Source: Streptomyces griseus
GTDB lineage: Bacteria; Bacteroidota; Bacteroidia; Chitinophagales; Chitinophagaceae
Reading direction: 5' to 3'
DNA length: 8,575 bases
Assembly: GCA_943323705.2 (NCBI GenBank)
Contig: CALPIT020000104.1
Location: 1 to 8,575, forward strand
Part shown: one piece after another, positions 1-6,836 of the stretch
Position numbering within the stretch: the stretch's first letter is position 1
Layout of the letters: the number at the start of each line of letters is the position of its first letter
Notes under the pieces: generated by a model
What the model was told of the DNA's origin: nothing
Databases searched by the model: none
The model's input: the letters and a program-made list of their open reading frames with translations, nothing else
Translations under genes and position numbers: made by a program

Positions 1-66
1 GATATGCTGGATAGGCTAGATAAGCCAGATAAGCTGGATAAGCCAGATAAGCTGGATAAGCTGGAT
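1..66. repeat. 9-bp tandem array (GATAAGCTG / GATAAGCCA)
   Basis: Seven consecutive 9-bp units run from base 1 to 63, and the first three bases of an eighth follow. The core is GATAAGCTG alternating with GATAAGCCA; the two leftmost units (GATATGCTG, GATAGGCTA) are the most diverged. The array touches the left edge, so its true length is unknown. Because 9 is a multiple of 3 the array is open in frame 1 (Asp-Lys-Leu / Asp-Lys-Pro repeats) and that frame stays open to a TAA at 130-132. It also runs through a terminator-like hairpin, so I read the array as intergenic minisatellite DNA rather than the end of a protein. Confidence 0.85.
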
Positions 67-71
67 GGGTA

Positions 72-116
72 CTACTTCTCAGCAATGTCTCCTGAAAGGG
101 ACGTTGCGTTTTTTTT
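72..116 (+). terminator. Terminator-like 45-bp repeat, copy 1
   Basis: An 8-bp stem pairs GCAATGTC (82-89) with GACGTTGC (100-107), including one T-G wobble. Inside it, CCT (91-93) pairs with AGG (97-99) around a GAA loop, with T90 bulged. The stem is followed by one G and eight T (109-116), the form of a rho-independent terminator for a + strand transcript entering from the left. The same 45 bp recur at 208-252 with one difference (G100 versus T236). No gene ending just upstream is visible, so whether it works as a terminator is inferred from structure alone. Confidence 0.6.
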
Positions 117-144
117 AAGGTTTATGGTTTAAAACGCTACGCTG

Positions 145-164
145 CCTGCCTGCCGGTAGGCAGG
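145..164. repeat. GC-rich 20-bp palindrome inside a 26-bp unit
   Basis: CCTGCCTGCCGGTAGGCAGG has a 7-bp perfect stem (145-151 with 158-164) around a GCCGGT loop. Deleting exactly these 20 bases restores a 26-bp unit (135-144 joined to 165-180) that matches the neighbouring unit at 181-206. It stands out by base composition from its AT-rich surroundings. It resembles short palindromes dispersed in some bacterial genomes, but its copy number elsewhere cannot be seen here. Confidence 0.75.
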
Positions 165-207
165 GTTTAAGGGTTTAAGTCGCTATGCTGGTTTAATGGT
201 TTAATTC

Positions 208-252
208 CTACTTCTCAGCAATGTCTCCTGAAAGGTACGTTGCGTTTTTTTT
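208..252 (+). terminator. Terminator-like 45-bp repeat, copy 2
   Basis: This copy is identical to 72-116 at 44 of 45 positions. The outer stem (218-224 with 237-243) and the T8 tail (245-252) are kept. The single change, T at 236, breaks the C225 pair in the middle of the stem, so this hairpin should be slightly weaker. It sits between two copies of the 26-bp repeat, which suggests it was duplicated together with its flanks. Confidence 0.6.
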
Positions 253-317
253 GGTTAATGGTTTAATACGCTATGCTGGTATAAGGGTTTAATTCGCTGC
301 GCTGGTTTAATGGTTTA

Positions 318-355
318 TTTCGTTTCGCTGGATTTAGCGTTTCAGCGAAATGAAA
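318..355. repeat. Inverted repeat, 13-bp stem
   Basis: TTTCGTTTCGCTG (318-330) pairs with 343-355 over 13 positions with one G-T wobble, around a 12-nt loop (331-342). No T run follows on the + strand, so it is not a standard terminator for rightward transcription. Its left arm overlaps the end of the fourth 26-bp unit and the decayed fifth. Function unknown. Confidence 0.6.
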
Positions 356-356
356 A

Positions 357-379
357 TTATTTGATTTCAAATCAAATAA
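357..379. repeat. Perfect 10-bp hairpin upstream of the M1 peptidase gene
   Basis: TTATTTGATT (357-366) and AATCAAATAA (370-379) are perfect inverted repeats around a TCA loop. The hairpin lies one base after the previous inverted repeat and about 90 bp before the peptidase start. The perfect dyad could be an operator or an mRNA structure. With T-rich sequence on its minus-strand side it could also stop leftward transcription, but no leftward gene ends here. Confidence 0.5.
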
Positions 380-469
380 AAATGTTCCATAGGAATATGT
401 CGTCTCTTGAACGTATGGTGACATTTAATTCAATGGCTACAATTTCGATTTTAATATTAATTTGCACAA

Positions 470-2116
470 ATGAATAAAACACATATCACCCCATTTTTAA
501 TCATCTGTTTTTTGATGTTAAGCAATTGCGTTTTTGCTCAACAATATTCTCATCAAGATACCTTAAGAGGAAGCATTGGCGTTGGTCGATTGAAATGGAA
601 TGTGCTTCATTATAACCTCACCATTAAGCCTGATATTGTCAATCAAACTATAGAAGGATTGAATGTAATGACCATCCAAGATAGTGGGATGACTACTATG
701 CAGCTTGACCTACAAGAGCCCATGCAAATTGACAGTATTATTGTAAACCAACAACAATTGTCATTCAGTAGAGAAGGAAATGTGTATTGGATAAATTTTA
801 TTCCAACAATACAAAATGCAATGTATCCACAGAAAAAAATTGAAATATATTTTCACGGCAGACCACGAAAAGCAAAACAAGCACCGTGGGATGGCGGCTG
901 GGTTTGGTCATACGATAAACAAAAAAATCCATGGGTAAGTGTCGCTTGTCAGGGTTTGGGTGCCAGTGTGTGGTTTCCTTGTAAAGACAGTCAAGCTGAT
1001 GAGCCTGATAATGGCTCAACTTTAAATATTATTGTTCCGGATACATTACAAGCCATTGGAAATGGAAGATTGACATCAATAAAAAAAATAGACAATCAAC
1101 TTGCTGTTTATACTTGGGAAGTAACATCTCCAATCAACAATTACGACATCATTCCCTACATCGGCAAATACACTCATTTTTCTGAAAAATATAATGGATT
1201 GAAAGGCAATTTGGATATGGATTATTGGGTGTTGAATGACAATTTAGAAAAAGCAAAAATTCATTTCACTGATGCGAAGAAATTAGTCACCGCACTTGAA
1301 TATTGGTTTGGCCCCTATCCTTTTTATGATGATGGTTACAAATTGGTAGAAGCGCCATATTTAGGTATGGAGCATCAAAGTGCAGTAGCTTACGGTAATG
1401 GATACTTGAAAGGTTACATGGGTAGCGATCGCTCCGGCACCGGACATGGTATGAAATGGGATTTTATCATTGTACATGAAAGTGGTCACGAATGGTTTGG
1501 AAACAGCATTACTTCAAAAGATATTGCTGATATGTGGGTTCATGAAAGTTTTACCAATTATAGCGAAGTGTTATTCACTGAATATTATTATGGAAAAAAA
1601 GCTAGCAATGAATACGTTATCGGTCTGAGAAGAAATATTAGTAATGATGTGCCCATCATAGGTGATTATGGAGTCAATCATGAAGGCAGTGGCGATATGT
1701 ACGACAAAGGCGCCAATATGATTCATGCCATTAGACAAATCATTGACAACAATCAAAAATTCAGAAATCTTTTGAATGATATGTCTAAAGATTTTTATCA
1801 TCAAACTGTAACCACATTTCAAATAGAAAATTACATGTCAAAAAAGTCAGGAATTGATTTTTCGAAAGTATTCAATCAGTATCTGAGAACTACAAAAATT
1901 CCTCAATTGACTTATCAATTCAGAAATGGAAAATTATTTTATAAATGGGAAAATGTAGTTGATGGATTTGATATGCCAGTCAAAATAACAATCGGAAATA
2001 ACAAAGAGAAATGGATCTACCCAAAAACAGTTTTTAAGTCAACTAAAATAAAATCCGTTGAAAAGACTTTGAAAGTAAATGCTTCTTTTTACGTAGTTAC
2101 CAAACAAATTAATTAA
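470..2116 (+). CDS. Secreted M1-family zinc metallopeptidase (aminopeptidase N-like)
   Basis: This is a 548-residue zinc peptidase that probably trims amino-terminal residues from peptides outside the cytoplasm. A signal peptide covers residues 1-23, with likely signal peptidase I cleavage after V-F-A and before Q-Q, which supports the ATG at 470. The M1 exopeptidase motif appears as GMEHQ at 299-303. The zinc site is HESGH at 336-340 with the third ligand E359 exactly 18 residues on; E337 is the general base. Y411 is the likely transition-state tyrosine. The order is an amino-terminal beta domain, the catalytic domain (about 235-470) and a short carboxy-terminal beta domain. The long helical domain of aminopeptidase N is absent, as in other short bacterial M1 enzymes. 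A near-match to the Bacteroidota -7 box (TTAATTTG, 457-464) is only 5 bp before the ATG, so any promoter there would give an almost leaderless message; this is weak. Exact substrate unknown. Confidence 0.93.
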   Translation: MNKTHITPFLIICFLMLSNCVFAQQYSHQDTLRGSIGVGRLKWNVLHYNLTIKPDIVNQTIEGLNVMTIQDSGMTTMQLDLQEPMQIDSIIVNQQQLSFSREGNVYWINFIPTIQNAMYPQKKIEIYFHGRPRKAKQAPWDGGWVWSYDKQKNPWVSVACQGLGASVWFPCKDSQADEPDNGSTLNIIVPDTLQAIGNGRLTSIKKIDNQLAVYTWEVTSPINNYDIIPYIGKYTHFSEKYNGLKGNLDMDYWVLNDNLEKAKIHFTDAKKLVTALEYWFGPYPFYDDGYKLVEAPYLGMEHQSAVAYGNGYLKGYMGSDRSGTGHGMKWDFIIVHESGHEWFGNSITSKDIADMWVHESFTNYSEVLFTEYYYGKKASNEYVIGLRRNISNDVPIIGDYGVNHEGSGDMYDKGANMIHAIRQIIDNNQKFRNLLNDMSKDFYHQTVTTFQIENYMSKKSGIDFSKVFNQYLRTTKIPQLTYQFRNGKLFYKWENVVDGFDMPVKITIGNNKEKWIYPKTVFKSTKIKSVEKTLKVNASFYVVTKQIN

Positions 2117-2832
2117 TCCTGTTGTACCAGCTTTTGCTGTTCTGGTGTGATGTATCTTCCGGCTCCAATAAATCTGTTGTGGTAATAGTCTTCATGTAAG
2201 CTGCTGATGATAACACCTTCTTTGGTACTGGAGTGAATAAAAAAGTCATTCATCAGATAAACACCTACATGACTTACACCACCTCTTGTATTGAAAAAAA
2301 CCAGATCACCTTCAGTCAAGTTTTCTTTATTTATTTTTTCACAGGCTTTATATTGTTCGCTAGCCATTCGTGGTAATTTTATTTTGTAAACTTCTTTACA
2401 TAACATACTGCTAAATCCACTACAATCGATGCCTGATTTTGTGCTGCCTCCATATCTATATCGAGTATCTATCCATTCTTCAATGAATTGGTAAAGTTGA
2501 TTGTTATTTGTTTTTTCAATCTCTACATCAAGCAATTGAGCATATTTAATTTGTAATGAATTAATTTCCTCATTTTCCTCCGGTTGCTCATTTGATGTAA
2601 TGATTTTAGACTGGCTGAAATTAGAATTATCGTCTTTAATAATTATTGGGTTATTAACTCCTGTATTTCTGTTTAATTCAATACCCTCTATAAAATGGGG
2701 AGTATTTGATTTTGGGGCTTTATTTTTTTGGGCACATAATTGCATAACAACTAGTGAAAAAAATAAAAATAATATGTTGCTTTTATTTTTAAGCAATTTG
2801 TTTATGGTTGAGGTATTAATGAATGCCAACAT
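2113..2832 (-). CDS. Secreted NlpC/P60-family cell-wall hydrolase
   Basis: This 239-residue protein is probably a cysteine peptidase that cuts peptide stems of peptidoglycan (gamma-D-glutamyl to diamino acid bonds) or related peptides. Residues 1-34 form a signal peptide with a hydrophobic stretch (about 20-32) and likely cleavage after L-C-A before Q-K; no good lipobox is present. Residues 35-110 are a low-complexity linker rich in N, E, I and K. The catalytic domain follows, with nucleophile C137 in D-C-S-G-F, H188 in V-S-H-V-G-V-Y, and H200 in F-I-H-S-S as the third polar residue. The G-D-L-V-F-F segment before H188 is typical of the family. No separate SH3b or LysM binding domain is seen. 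The gene converges on the M1 peptidase gene with a 4-bp overlap and diverges from dnaE. Confidence 0.92.
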   Translation of the reverse strand: MLAFINTSTINKLLKNKSNILFLFFSLVVMQLCAQKNKAPKSNTPHFIEGIELNRNTGVNNPIIIKDDNSNFSQSKIITSNEQPEENEEINSLQIKYAQLLDVEIEKTNNNQLYQFIEEWIDTRYRYGGSTKSGIDCSGFSSMLCKEVYKIKLPRMASEQYKACEKINKENLTEGDLVFFNTRGGVSHVGVYLMNDFFIHSSTKEGVIISSLHEDYYHNRFIGAGRYITPEQQKLVQQD

Positions 2833-2881
2833 TCAACTTTAAATATTGATTGGCAAAAAAAGCTATTTTTTTATCAGTCTG

Positions 2882-2889
2882 CAAAAATA
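2882..2889 (-). promoter_or_regulatory. Possible -7 box for the NlpC/P60 gene
   Basis: Read on the minus strand this is TATTTTTG, a full match to the Bacteroidota -7 consensus TAnnTTTG, 49 bp upstream of the ATG. No convincing TTTG -33 element lies 19-21 bp further upstream, so the call rests on the -7 box alone in an AT-rich region. Confidence 0.35.
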
Positions 2890-3089
2890 ACCAATTGATT
2901 GTGCTATCCTGACTATTTTTTCTCTTTTTTTAAGCAAAATATCATTCAATGTGGAAAAATCCTGCAAGTTTTATAGGCTAAACAATACGATATTTGAAGG
3001 CTGATGTTTCTATACAATTGAAGCTTTTTATAGTATGATTTTTCTATTAAATTTTTCAAATGTATTTATAAATCCATCTGATATTTGAA

Positions 3090-4922
3090 ATGAAATTTAG
3101 TCACTTACATGTCCATACCCAATACTCGCTGCTCGACGGAGCCGCATCTATTAAAAATCTTTACAAGAAAGCAATTAAAGATGGTATGCCGGCTTTGGCG
3201 ATTAGTGATCATGGAAACATGTTCGGCGCATTTGAATTTGTAAAAGAAGCTTACAATAATGTAGACGAGTTTGGGAAGCCAAAAGTAAAGCCGATTGTTG
3301 GGTGTGAATTTTACATTACTCAAGACAGAACTAGAAAAACTTTTAGCAAAGAAGAAAAAGATCCACGCCACCATCAAATATTGCTCGCTAAAAATGAACA
3401 AGGATATAAAAATCTAGTTAAGCTTACTTCTTTAGGATACATTGAAGGCATGTATTCCAAATATCCAAGAATCGACAAGCAACTTATTCATAAATATCAT
3501 GAAGGCTTGATTGCTACAACTTGTTGTTTAGGCGCGTTGGTGCCTCAAACGATATTGAAAAGTGGCGAAGCAGAAGGTGAAAATGAATTCAAGTGGTGGT
3601 TGAATATTTTTCAGGATGATTATTATGTAGAACTGCAGCGTCATGGTATGGCAGAACAAGATAAAGTAAATGAGATATTGCTGCGTTTTGCCAAGAAGTA
3701 TAATGTAAAAGTTATCGCTAGTAATGACAGTCATTATGTGGATCAAAGTGATTTTAATGCACATGATATTTTGTTATGTATCAATACCGGTGAAAAGCAA
3801 AGTACTCCAGCACTTAGAGAATTTTCTGATGATGATGTGTTGACCAAGAATAAACGATTTGCATTTCCCAATGACCAGTTTTATTTCAAAACATCAGAGG
3901 AAATGAGCAAGGTGTTTTTTGATTTACCCGAAGCCATTGACAATACAAATGAAATTGTAGATAAAGTAGAATTGCTTGATTTAAAAAAGGACATACTACT
4001 ACCCCATTTTGTGGTGCCTGCAAATTTCAAAACACAGGATGAATATCTCGCAAGTATCACATGGGCAGGTGCAAGAGAAAGATATAAAATTCTAACTCCC
4101 GAAGCCGAAGAAAGAATTCAATTTGAGTTAGGCGTTATTGAGAAAATGGGATTCGCGGGTTATTTCTTGATTGTAAGTGATTTCATAAGAGCCGGACGAG
4201 AAATCGGTGTGTTTGTTGGCCCTGGTCGTGGTTCAGCTGCTGGAAGTGTGGTTGCCTATTGTATTGGGATTACCAACATCGATCCTATCAAATACAAATT
4301 GCTGTTTGAGCGTTTCCTAAATCCCGAGCGTAAGTCCATGCCCGATATTGATACGGACTTCGATGATGAAGGCCGACAGAAAGTTATCGATTATGTAGTA
4401 CAGAAATATGGCAAAAATCAAGTGGCTCAAATCATTACCTATGGTACCATGGCTGCGAAAAGCAGTATCGCCGATGTGGCGAGAGTAATGGATTTACCAT
4501 TGGCAGAAAGCCGTGCGATTACAAAATTGATACCTGAAAAACCAGGCATTTCATTAAAGCGTTTATTGAAAGCGCCATTCACCACTAAAGAAGCTAAAGA
4601 TGGTGAAAAGTCTCTTGAAGAAAAGGAACAGCTCAGTTCTGAAGATTTCGAAGGGGTAAAAAAACTCAGAGAAATCTATAACGGGAATGACTTACAAAGT
4701 AAAATTTTACACGAAGCTGAAGTGCTTGAAGGTTCTGTAAGAAATACGGGTATTCACGCAGCAGGCATCATCATTGCACCTAAAGATCTAACAGATTTGA
4801 TTCCTGTTGCTACTTCAAAAGAATCTGATCTTTGGCTCACACAAATTGAAGGAAATACCATTGAAGAGGCCGGAGTTATCAAAATGGACTTTTTGGGATT
4901 GAAAACATTGTCTATTTTATAA
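3090..4922 (+). CDS. dnaE: DNA polymerase III alpha subunit, amino-terminal part (ends at internal TAA)
   Basis: This is the first 610 codons of the replicative polymerase catalytic subunit. The ATG at 3090 is right because H-L-H-V-H-T-Q-Y-S-L-L-D-G (residues 5-17) is the usual family start. A PHP domain spans about 1-225, with H7 and H9, D40-H41-G42, and N-D-S-H around 212-215. The polymerase core then shows G-P-G-R-G-S-A-A-G-S at 377-386 and P-D-I-D-T-D-F-D at 418-425. By alignment to E. coli DnaE, D421 and D423 are two of the three catalytic aspartates, and D600 in D-F-L-G-L is the third. The frame closes at TAA 4920-4922, only 11 codons after D600, in the middle of the core. The same frame continues at once with the rest of the protein. 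This fragment would lack the fingers, clamp-binding region and OB fold, so alone it is unlikely to be an active polymerase. Confidence 0.93.
   Translation: MKFSHLHVHTQYSLLDGAASIKNLYKKAIKDGMPALAISDHGNMFGAFEFVKEAYNNVDEFGKPKVKPIVGCEFYITQDRTRKTFSKEEKDPRHHQILLAKNEQGYKNLVKLTSLGYIEGMYSKYPRIDKQLIHKYHEGLIATTCCLGALVPQTILKSGEAEGENEFKWWLNIFQDDYYVELQRHGMAEQDKVNEILLRFAKKYNVKVIASNDSHYVDQSDFNAHDILLCINTGEKQSTPALREFSDDDVLTKNKRFAFPNDQFYFKTSEEMSKVFFDLPEAIDNTNEIVDKVELLDLKKDILLPHFVVPANFKTQDEYLASITWAGARERYKILTPEAEERIQFELGVIEKMGFAGYFLIVSDFIRAGREIGVFVGPGRGSAAGSVVAYCIGITNIDPIKYKLLFERFLNPERKSMPDIDTDFDDEGRQKVIDYVVQKYGKNQVAQIITYGTMAAKSSIADVARVMDLPLAESRAITKLIPEKPGISLKRLLKAPFTTKEAKDGEKSLEEKEQLSSEDFEGVKKLREIYNGNDLQSKILHEAEVLEGSVRNTGIHAAGIIIAPKDLTDLIPVATSKESDLWLTQIEGNTIEEAGVIKMDFLGLKTLSIL
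4920..4922 (+). other. In-frame TAA interrupting dnaE at codon 611
   Basis: The reading frame is the same before and after this codon, with no insertion or deletion. The residues around it, D-F-L-G-L-K-T-L-S-I-L-stop-T-A-L, line up with E. coli D-F-L-G-L-R-T-L-T-I-I-N-W-A-L, where the stop takes the place of an asparagine; many homologues have lysine. One substitution (for example AAA to TAA) explains it. No intein motif, no obvious readthrough context (the next codon is ACC) and no strong downstream hairpin is seen. It could be a true nonsense mutation, a sequence error, or a tolerated stop. Confidence 0.9.
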
Positions 4923-4928
4923 ACCGCG

Positions 4929-6707
4929 TTGGCATTAATCAAGCAAAATCATGGAGTAGAAATTGAAATTGATAATGTGCCGCTTGATGATGAAAAAACT
5001 TATCGTTTATATCAGCAAGGTGATACCAATGCCACTTTCCAGTTTGAGAGTGCCGGTATGCAGAAATACCTTCGCGAGCTTAAGCCAGATAAATTTGATG
5101 ATTTGATTGCCATGAACGCCTTGTACAGACCAGGCCCAATGGCTTATATTCCTCAGTTTATTGCACGTAAACATGGAAAGGAAATTGTGACTTATGATGT
5201 TGATGACATGCAAGAATATTTGGAAGAAACTTACGGCATTACAGTTTATCAAGAACAGGTGATGTTGCTCTCTCAAAAGCTCGCAGGATTTAGCAAAGGA
5301 GATGCGGATGTGTTGAGAAAAGCCATGGGTAAAAAGCAGATTGCCACGCTGAATAAAATGAAGGTGCAGTTTGTTGAAGGAGCTACAGCAAAAGGACATC
5401 CTAAAGATAAGTTGGATAAAATATGGACAGACTGGGAAGCCTTTGCACAATACGCTTTCAATAAATCTCACTCAACTTGTTATGCTTTTGTAGCCTATCA
5501 GACAGCTTATTTAAAAGCACATTATCCGAGTGAATATATGGCAGCTGTTCTCAATCATGCAGGCAGTATAGAAAAAATTACTTTCTTCATGGAGGAATGT
5601 AAATCCATGGGTTTGAAAGTATTGGGACCGGATATCAATGAATCTCAAAGTGGTTTTGCAGTAAATAAAAAAGGTGAAATCCGATTTGGTTTTAGTGGCT
5701 TGAAAGGTGTGGGCGAAGCGGCCATTGATAACATCATTGAAGAAAGAGGCAAGAACGGACATTTTAAAGATGTTTTTGATTTAGTAAAAAGATCCAATCT
5801 CAGATCGGTCAATAAAAAATCAGTTGAAAGTTTGATTCACAGCGGTGCTTTTGATTGTTTTAAAGACATGCATCGTGCTCAATTTTTCTATCAGGCACCT
5901 GGTGATACCAATGCACTGGAAAAGATTCTCAAATTTGGTTCGGTGTATCAATCTCAGTCATCAAGTGCAACTAATACATTATTTGGCGACATGCAAATGC
6001 CTGAAATCATACCGCCAAAAATTCCACCTTGTGCTCCATTTCAACTCATTGAGCAACTCGATTTTGAACGCGATGTAACGGGTATGTATATGAGTGGACA
6101 TCCATTGGATAATTTCAAATTTGAATTGGCTTATTACAACATCAATCCTCTCAACGAATTCAATATTGTAAAAAATGCAATCGCTGAAACGCCCAATACC
6201 AGGCAGTTTCGACTTGCAGGTTTGGTAATTGATGCCCAGCATCGTTTGACCAAAACCGGTAAGAATTTTGGAGTGTTGCATCTTGAAGATTTCAGTGGTA
6301 AAACTGAATTCATGCTTTGGAGTGAAGATTATCAGAAATATTCTCATTACCTCGAAGCGGGAAGAATAGTTTTGTTAGAAGGGGCATTCAAGCAGCGATT
6401 TAATAATGGTCAATACGAATTCAAAATATCAAAATTCCATTTATTGGAGACGTTGAAAACAACCATCACAAAACAAGTAATTTTGGAAATGTCTCCTCAG
6501 TTTGTAGATGAAAAATTAATCACCTTCCTTGAAGAAAACACTAAAAAACATCCAGGAAAGACAACGATCAAATTCAACATCATCGATGAATTAAGGCAAA
6601 AGAAATTGGGTATGTCGGGTTTTGAAAAAGGAATTACTATGAATGATGACATCATCGAATTCCTTGCATTGAATAAACACATTGACGTATATGTTTCGAC
6701 AATATGA
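4929..6707 (+). CDS. dnaE: DNA polymerase III alpha subunit, carboxy-terminal part (after internal TAA)
   Basis: This is the remainder of the same dnaE frame. If translated separately it could begin at TTG 4929, two codons after the stop; the first in-frame ATG lies inside conserved sequence. It is more likely one gene with 3090-4922, giving 1205 codons if the stop is read as an amino acid. In its own numbering, F-Q-F-E-S-A-G-M-Q-K (fingers) lies in the first 50 residues. Next come P-G-P-M-A-Y-I-P-Q-F from 68, A-F-N-K-S-H-S-T-C-Y from 176, helix-hairpin-helix DNA-binding sequence (about 230-300), and S-G-H-P-L-D-N-F from 389. An OB fold spans about 428-500, and a short carboxy-terminal domain ends at TGA 6705-6707. 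No other frameshift or stop is present and conservation stays high, so any lesion is recent. Thioredoxin follows after 129 bp. Confidence 0.93.
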   Translation: MALIKQNHGVEIEIDNVPLDDEKTYRLYQQGDTNATFQFESAGMQKYLRELKPDKFDDLIAMNALYRPGPMAYIPQFIARKHGKEIVTYDVDDMQEYLEETYGITVYQEQVMLLSQKLAGFSKGDADVLRKAMGKKQIATLNKMKVQFVEGATAKGHPKDKLDKIWTDWEAFAQYAFNKSHSTCYAFVAYQTAYLKAHYPSEYMAAVLNHAGSIEKITFFMEECKSMGLKVLGPDINESQSGFAVNKKGEIRFGFSGLKGVGEAAIDNIIEERGKNGHFKDVFDLVKRSNLRSVNKKSVESLIHSGAFDCFKDMHRAQFFYQAPGDTNALEKILKFGSVYQSQSSSATNTLFGDMQMPEIIPPKIPPCAPFQLIEQLDFERDVTGMYMSGHPLDNFKFELAYYNINPLNEFNIVKNAIAETPNTRQFRLAGLVIDAQHRLTKTGKNFGVLHLEDFSGKTEFMLWSEDYQKYSHYLEAGRIVLLEGAFKQRFNNGQYEFKISKFHLLETLKTTITKQVILEMSPQFVDEKLITFLEENTKKHPGKTTIKFNIIDELRQKKLGMSGFEKGITMNDDIIEFLALNKHIDVYVSTI

Positions 6708-6761
6708 CAAGTTGCCTAAATTTTTCTTTCAACATTTAATGCAATCGATGTGGATATGTCA

Positions 6762-6794
6762 TTTGTGCATGAAATAAATATGGACTTAAATTTG
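6762..6794 (+). promoter_or_regulatory. Bacteroidota-type promoter of the thioredoxin gene
   Basis: A -33 element TTTG (6762-6765) and a -7 element TAAATTTG (6787-6794) are separated by 21 bp. This matches the TTTG / TAnnTTTG consensus described for the Bacteroidota primary sigma factor. Transcription would start near 6800, leaving a leader of roughly 35 nt, A/T-rich and without a Shine-Dalgarno sequence. Thioredoxin can therefore be expressed independently of dnaE. Confidence 0.7.
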
Positions 6795-6836
6795 TGTCCC
6801 TTTAATAAATACATTTAAAATCTAAAAAATAAAAAC

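Larger units (their letters stand above)
135..320. repeat. Dispersed and tandem 26-bp repeat, four copies
   Basis: Four related 26-bp units start with CGCTAYGCTG or CGCTGCGCTG and continue GTTTAAKGGTTTAAT. They lie at 135-180 (split by a 20-bp palindrome), 181-206, 269-294 and 295-320. The last two are directly in tandem, and a decayed fifth begins at 321. Half-unit remnants containing GGTTTAA lie at 117-134 and 253-268, directly after each 45-bp element. The whole block 72-206 therefore repeats as 208-320, with an extra palindrome in the first block. Nothing coding-like is seen here. Confidence 0.8.

Noticed and set aside
1..132. Open frame from the left edge, 43 codons with Asp-Lys-Leu/Pro repeats, ending at TAA 130-132
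   Set aside because: It reads through a terminator-like hairpin with T8, and its second half repeats at 208-252 in repetitive non-coding DNA. No family resemblance seen.
135..320. CRISPR-like array of 26-bp repeats
   Set aside because: Units are directly in tandem or split by other repeats, with no regular unique spacers and no cas genes nearby.
2600..2842. 80-codon + strand frame opposite the hydrolase gene
   Set aside because: It is antisense to the signal peptide and linker of a well-supported gene and its sequence shows no family features.
4920..4922. Stop codon reassignment (alternative genetic code)
   Set aside because: Genes in the window end normally at TAA (peptidase, hydrolase, lepA), TGA (dnaE) and TAG (trxA), and no other in-frame stop is found inside conserved genes.
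4890..4960. Intein or programmed frameshift at the dnaE break
   Set aside because: The frame is the same on both sides, no extra sequence is inserted, and no slippery heptamer with a change of frame is needed to join the parts.
5007..5471. 154-codon minus strand frame inside dnaE
   Set aside because: It lies wholly opposite strongly conserved dnaE sequence and looks like an antisense shadow.
5979..6347. 122-codon minus strand frame inside dnaE
   Set aside because: Shadow of the conserved carboxy-terminal part of dnaE; no independent support.
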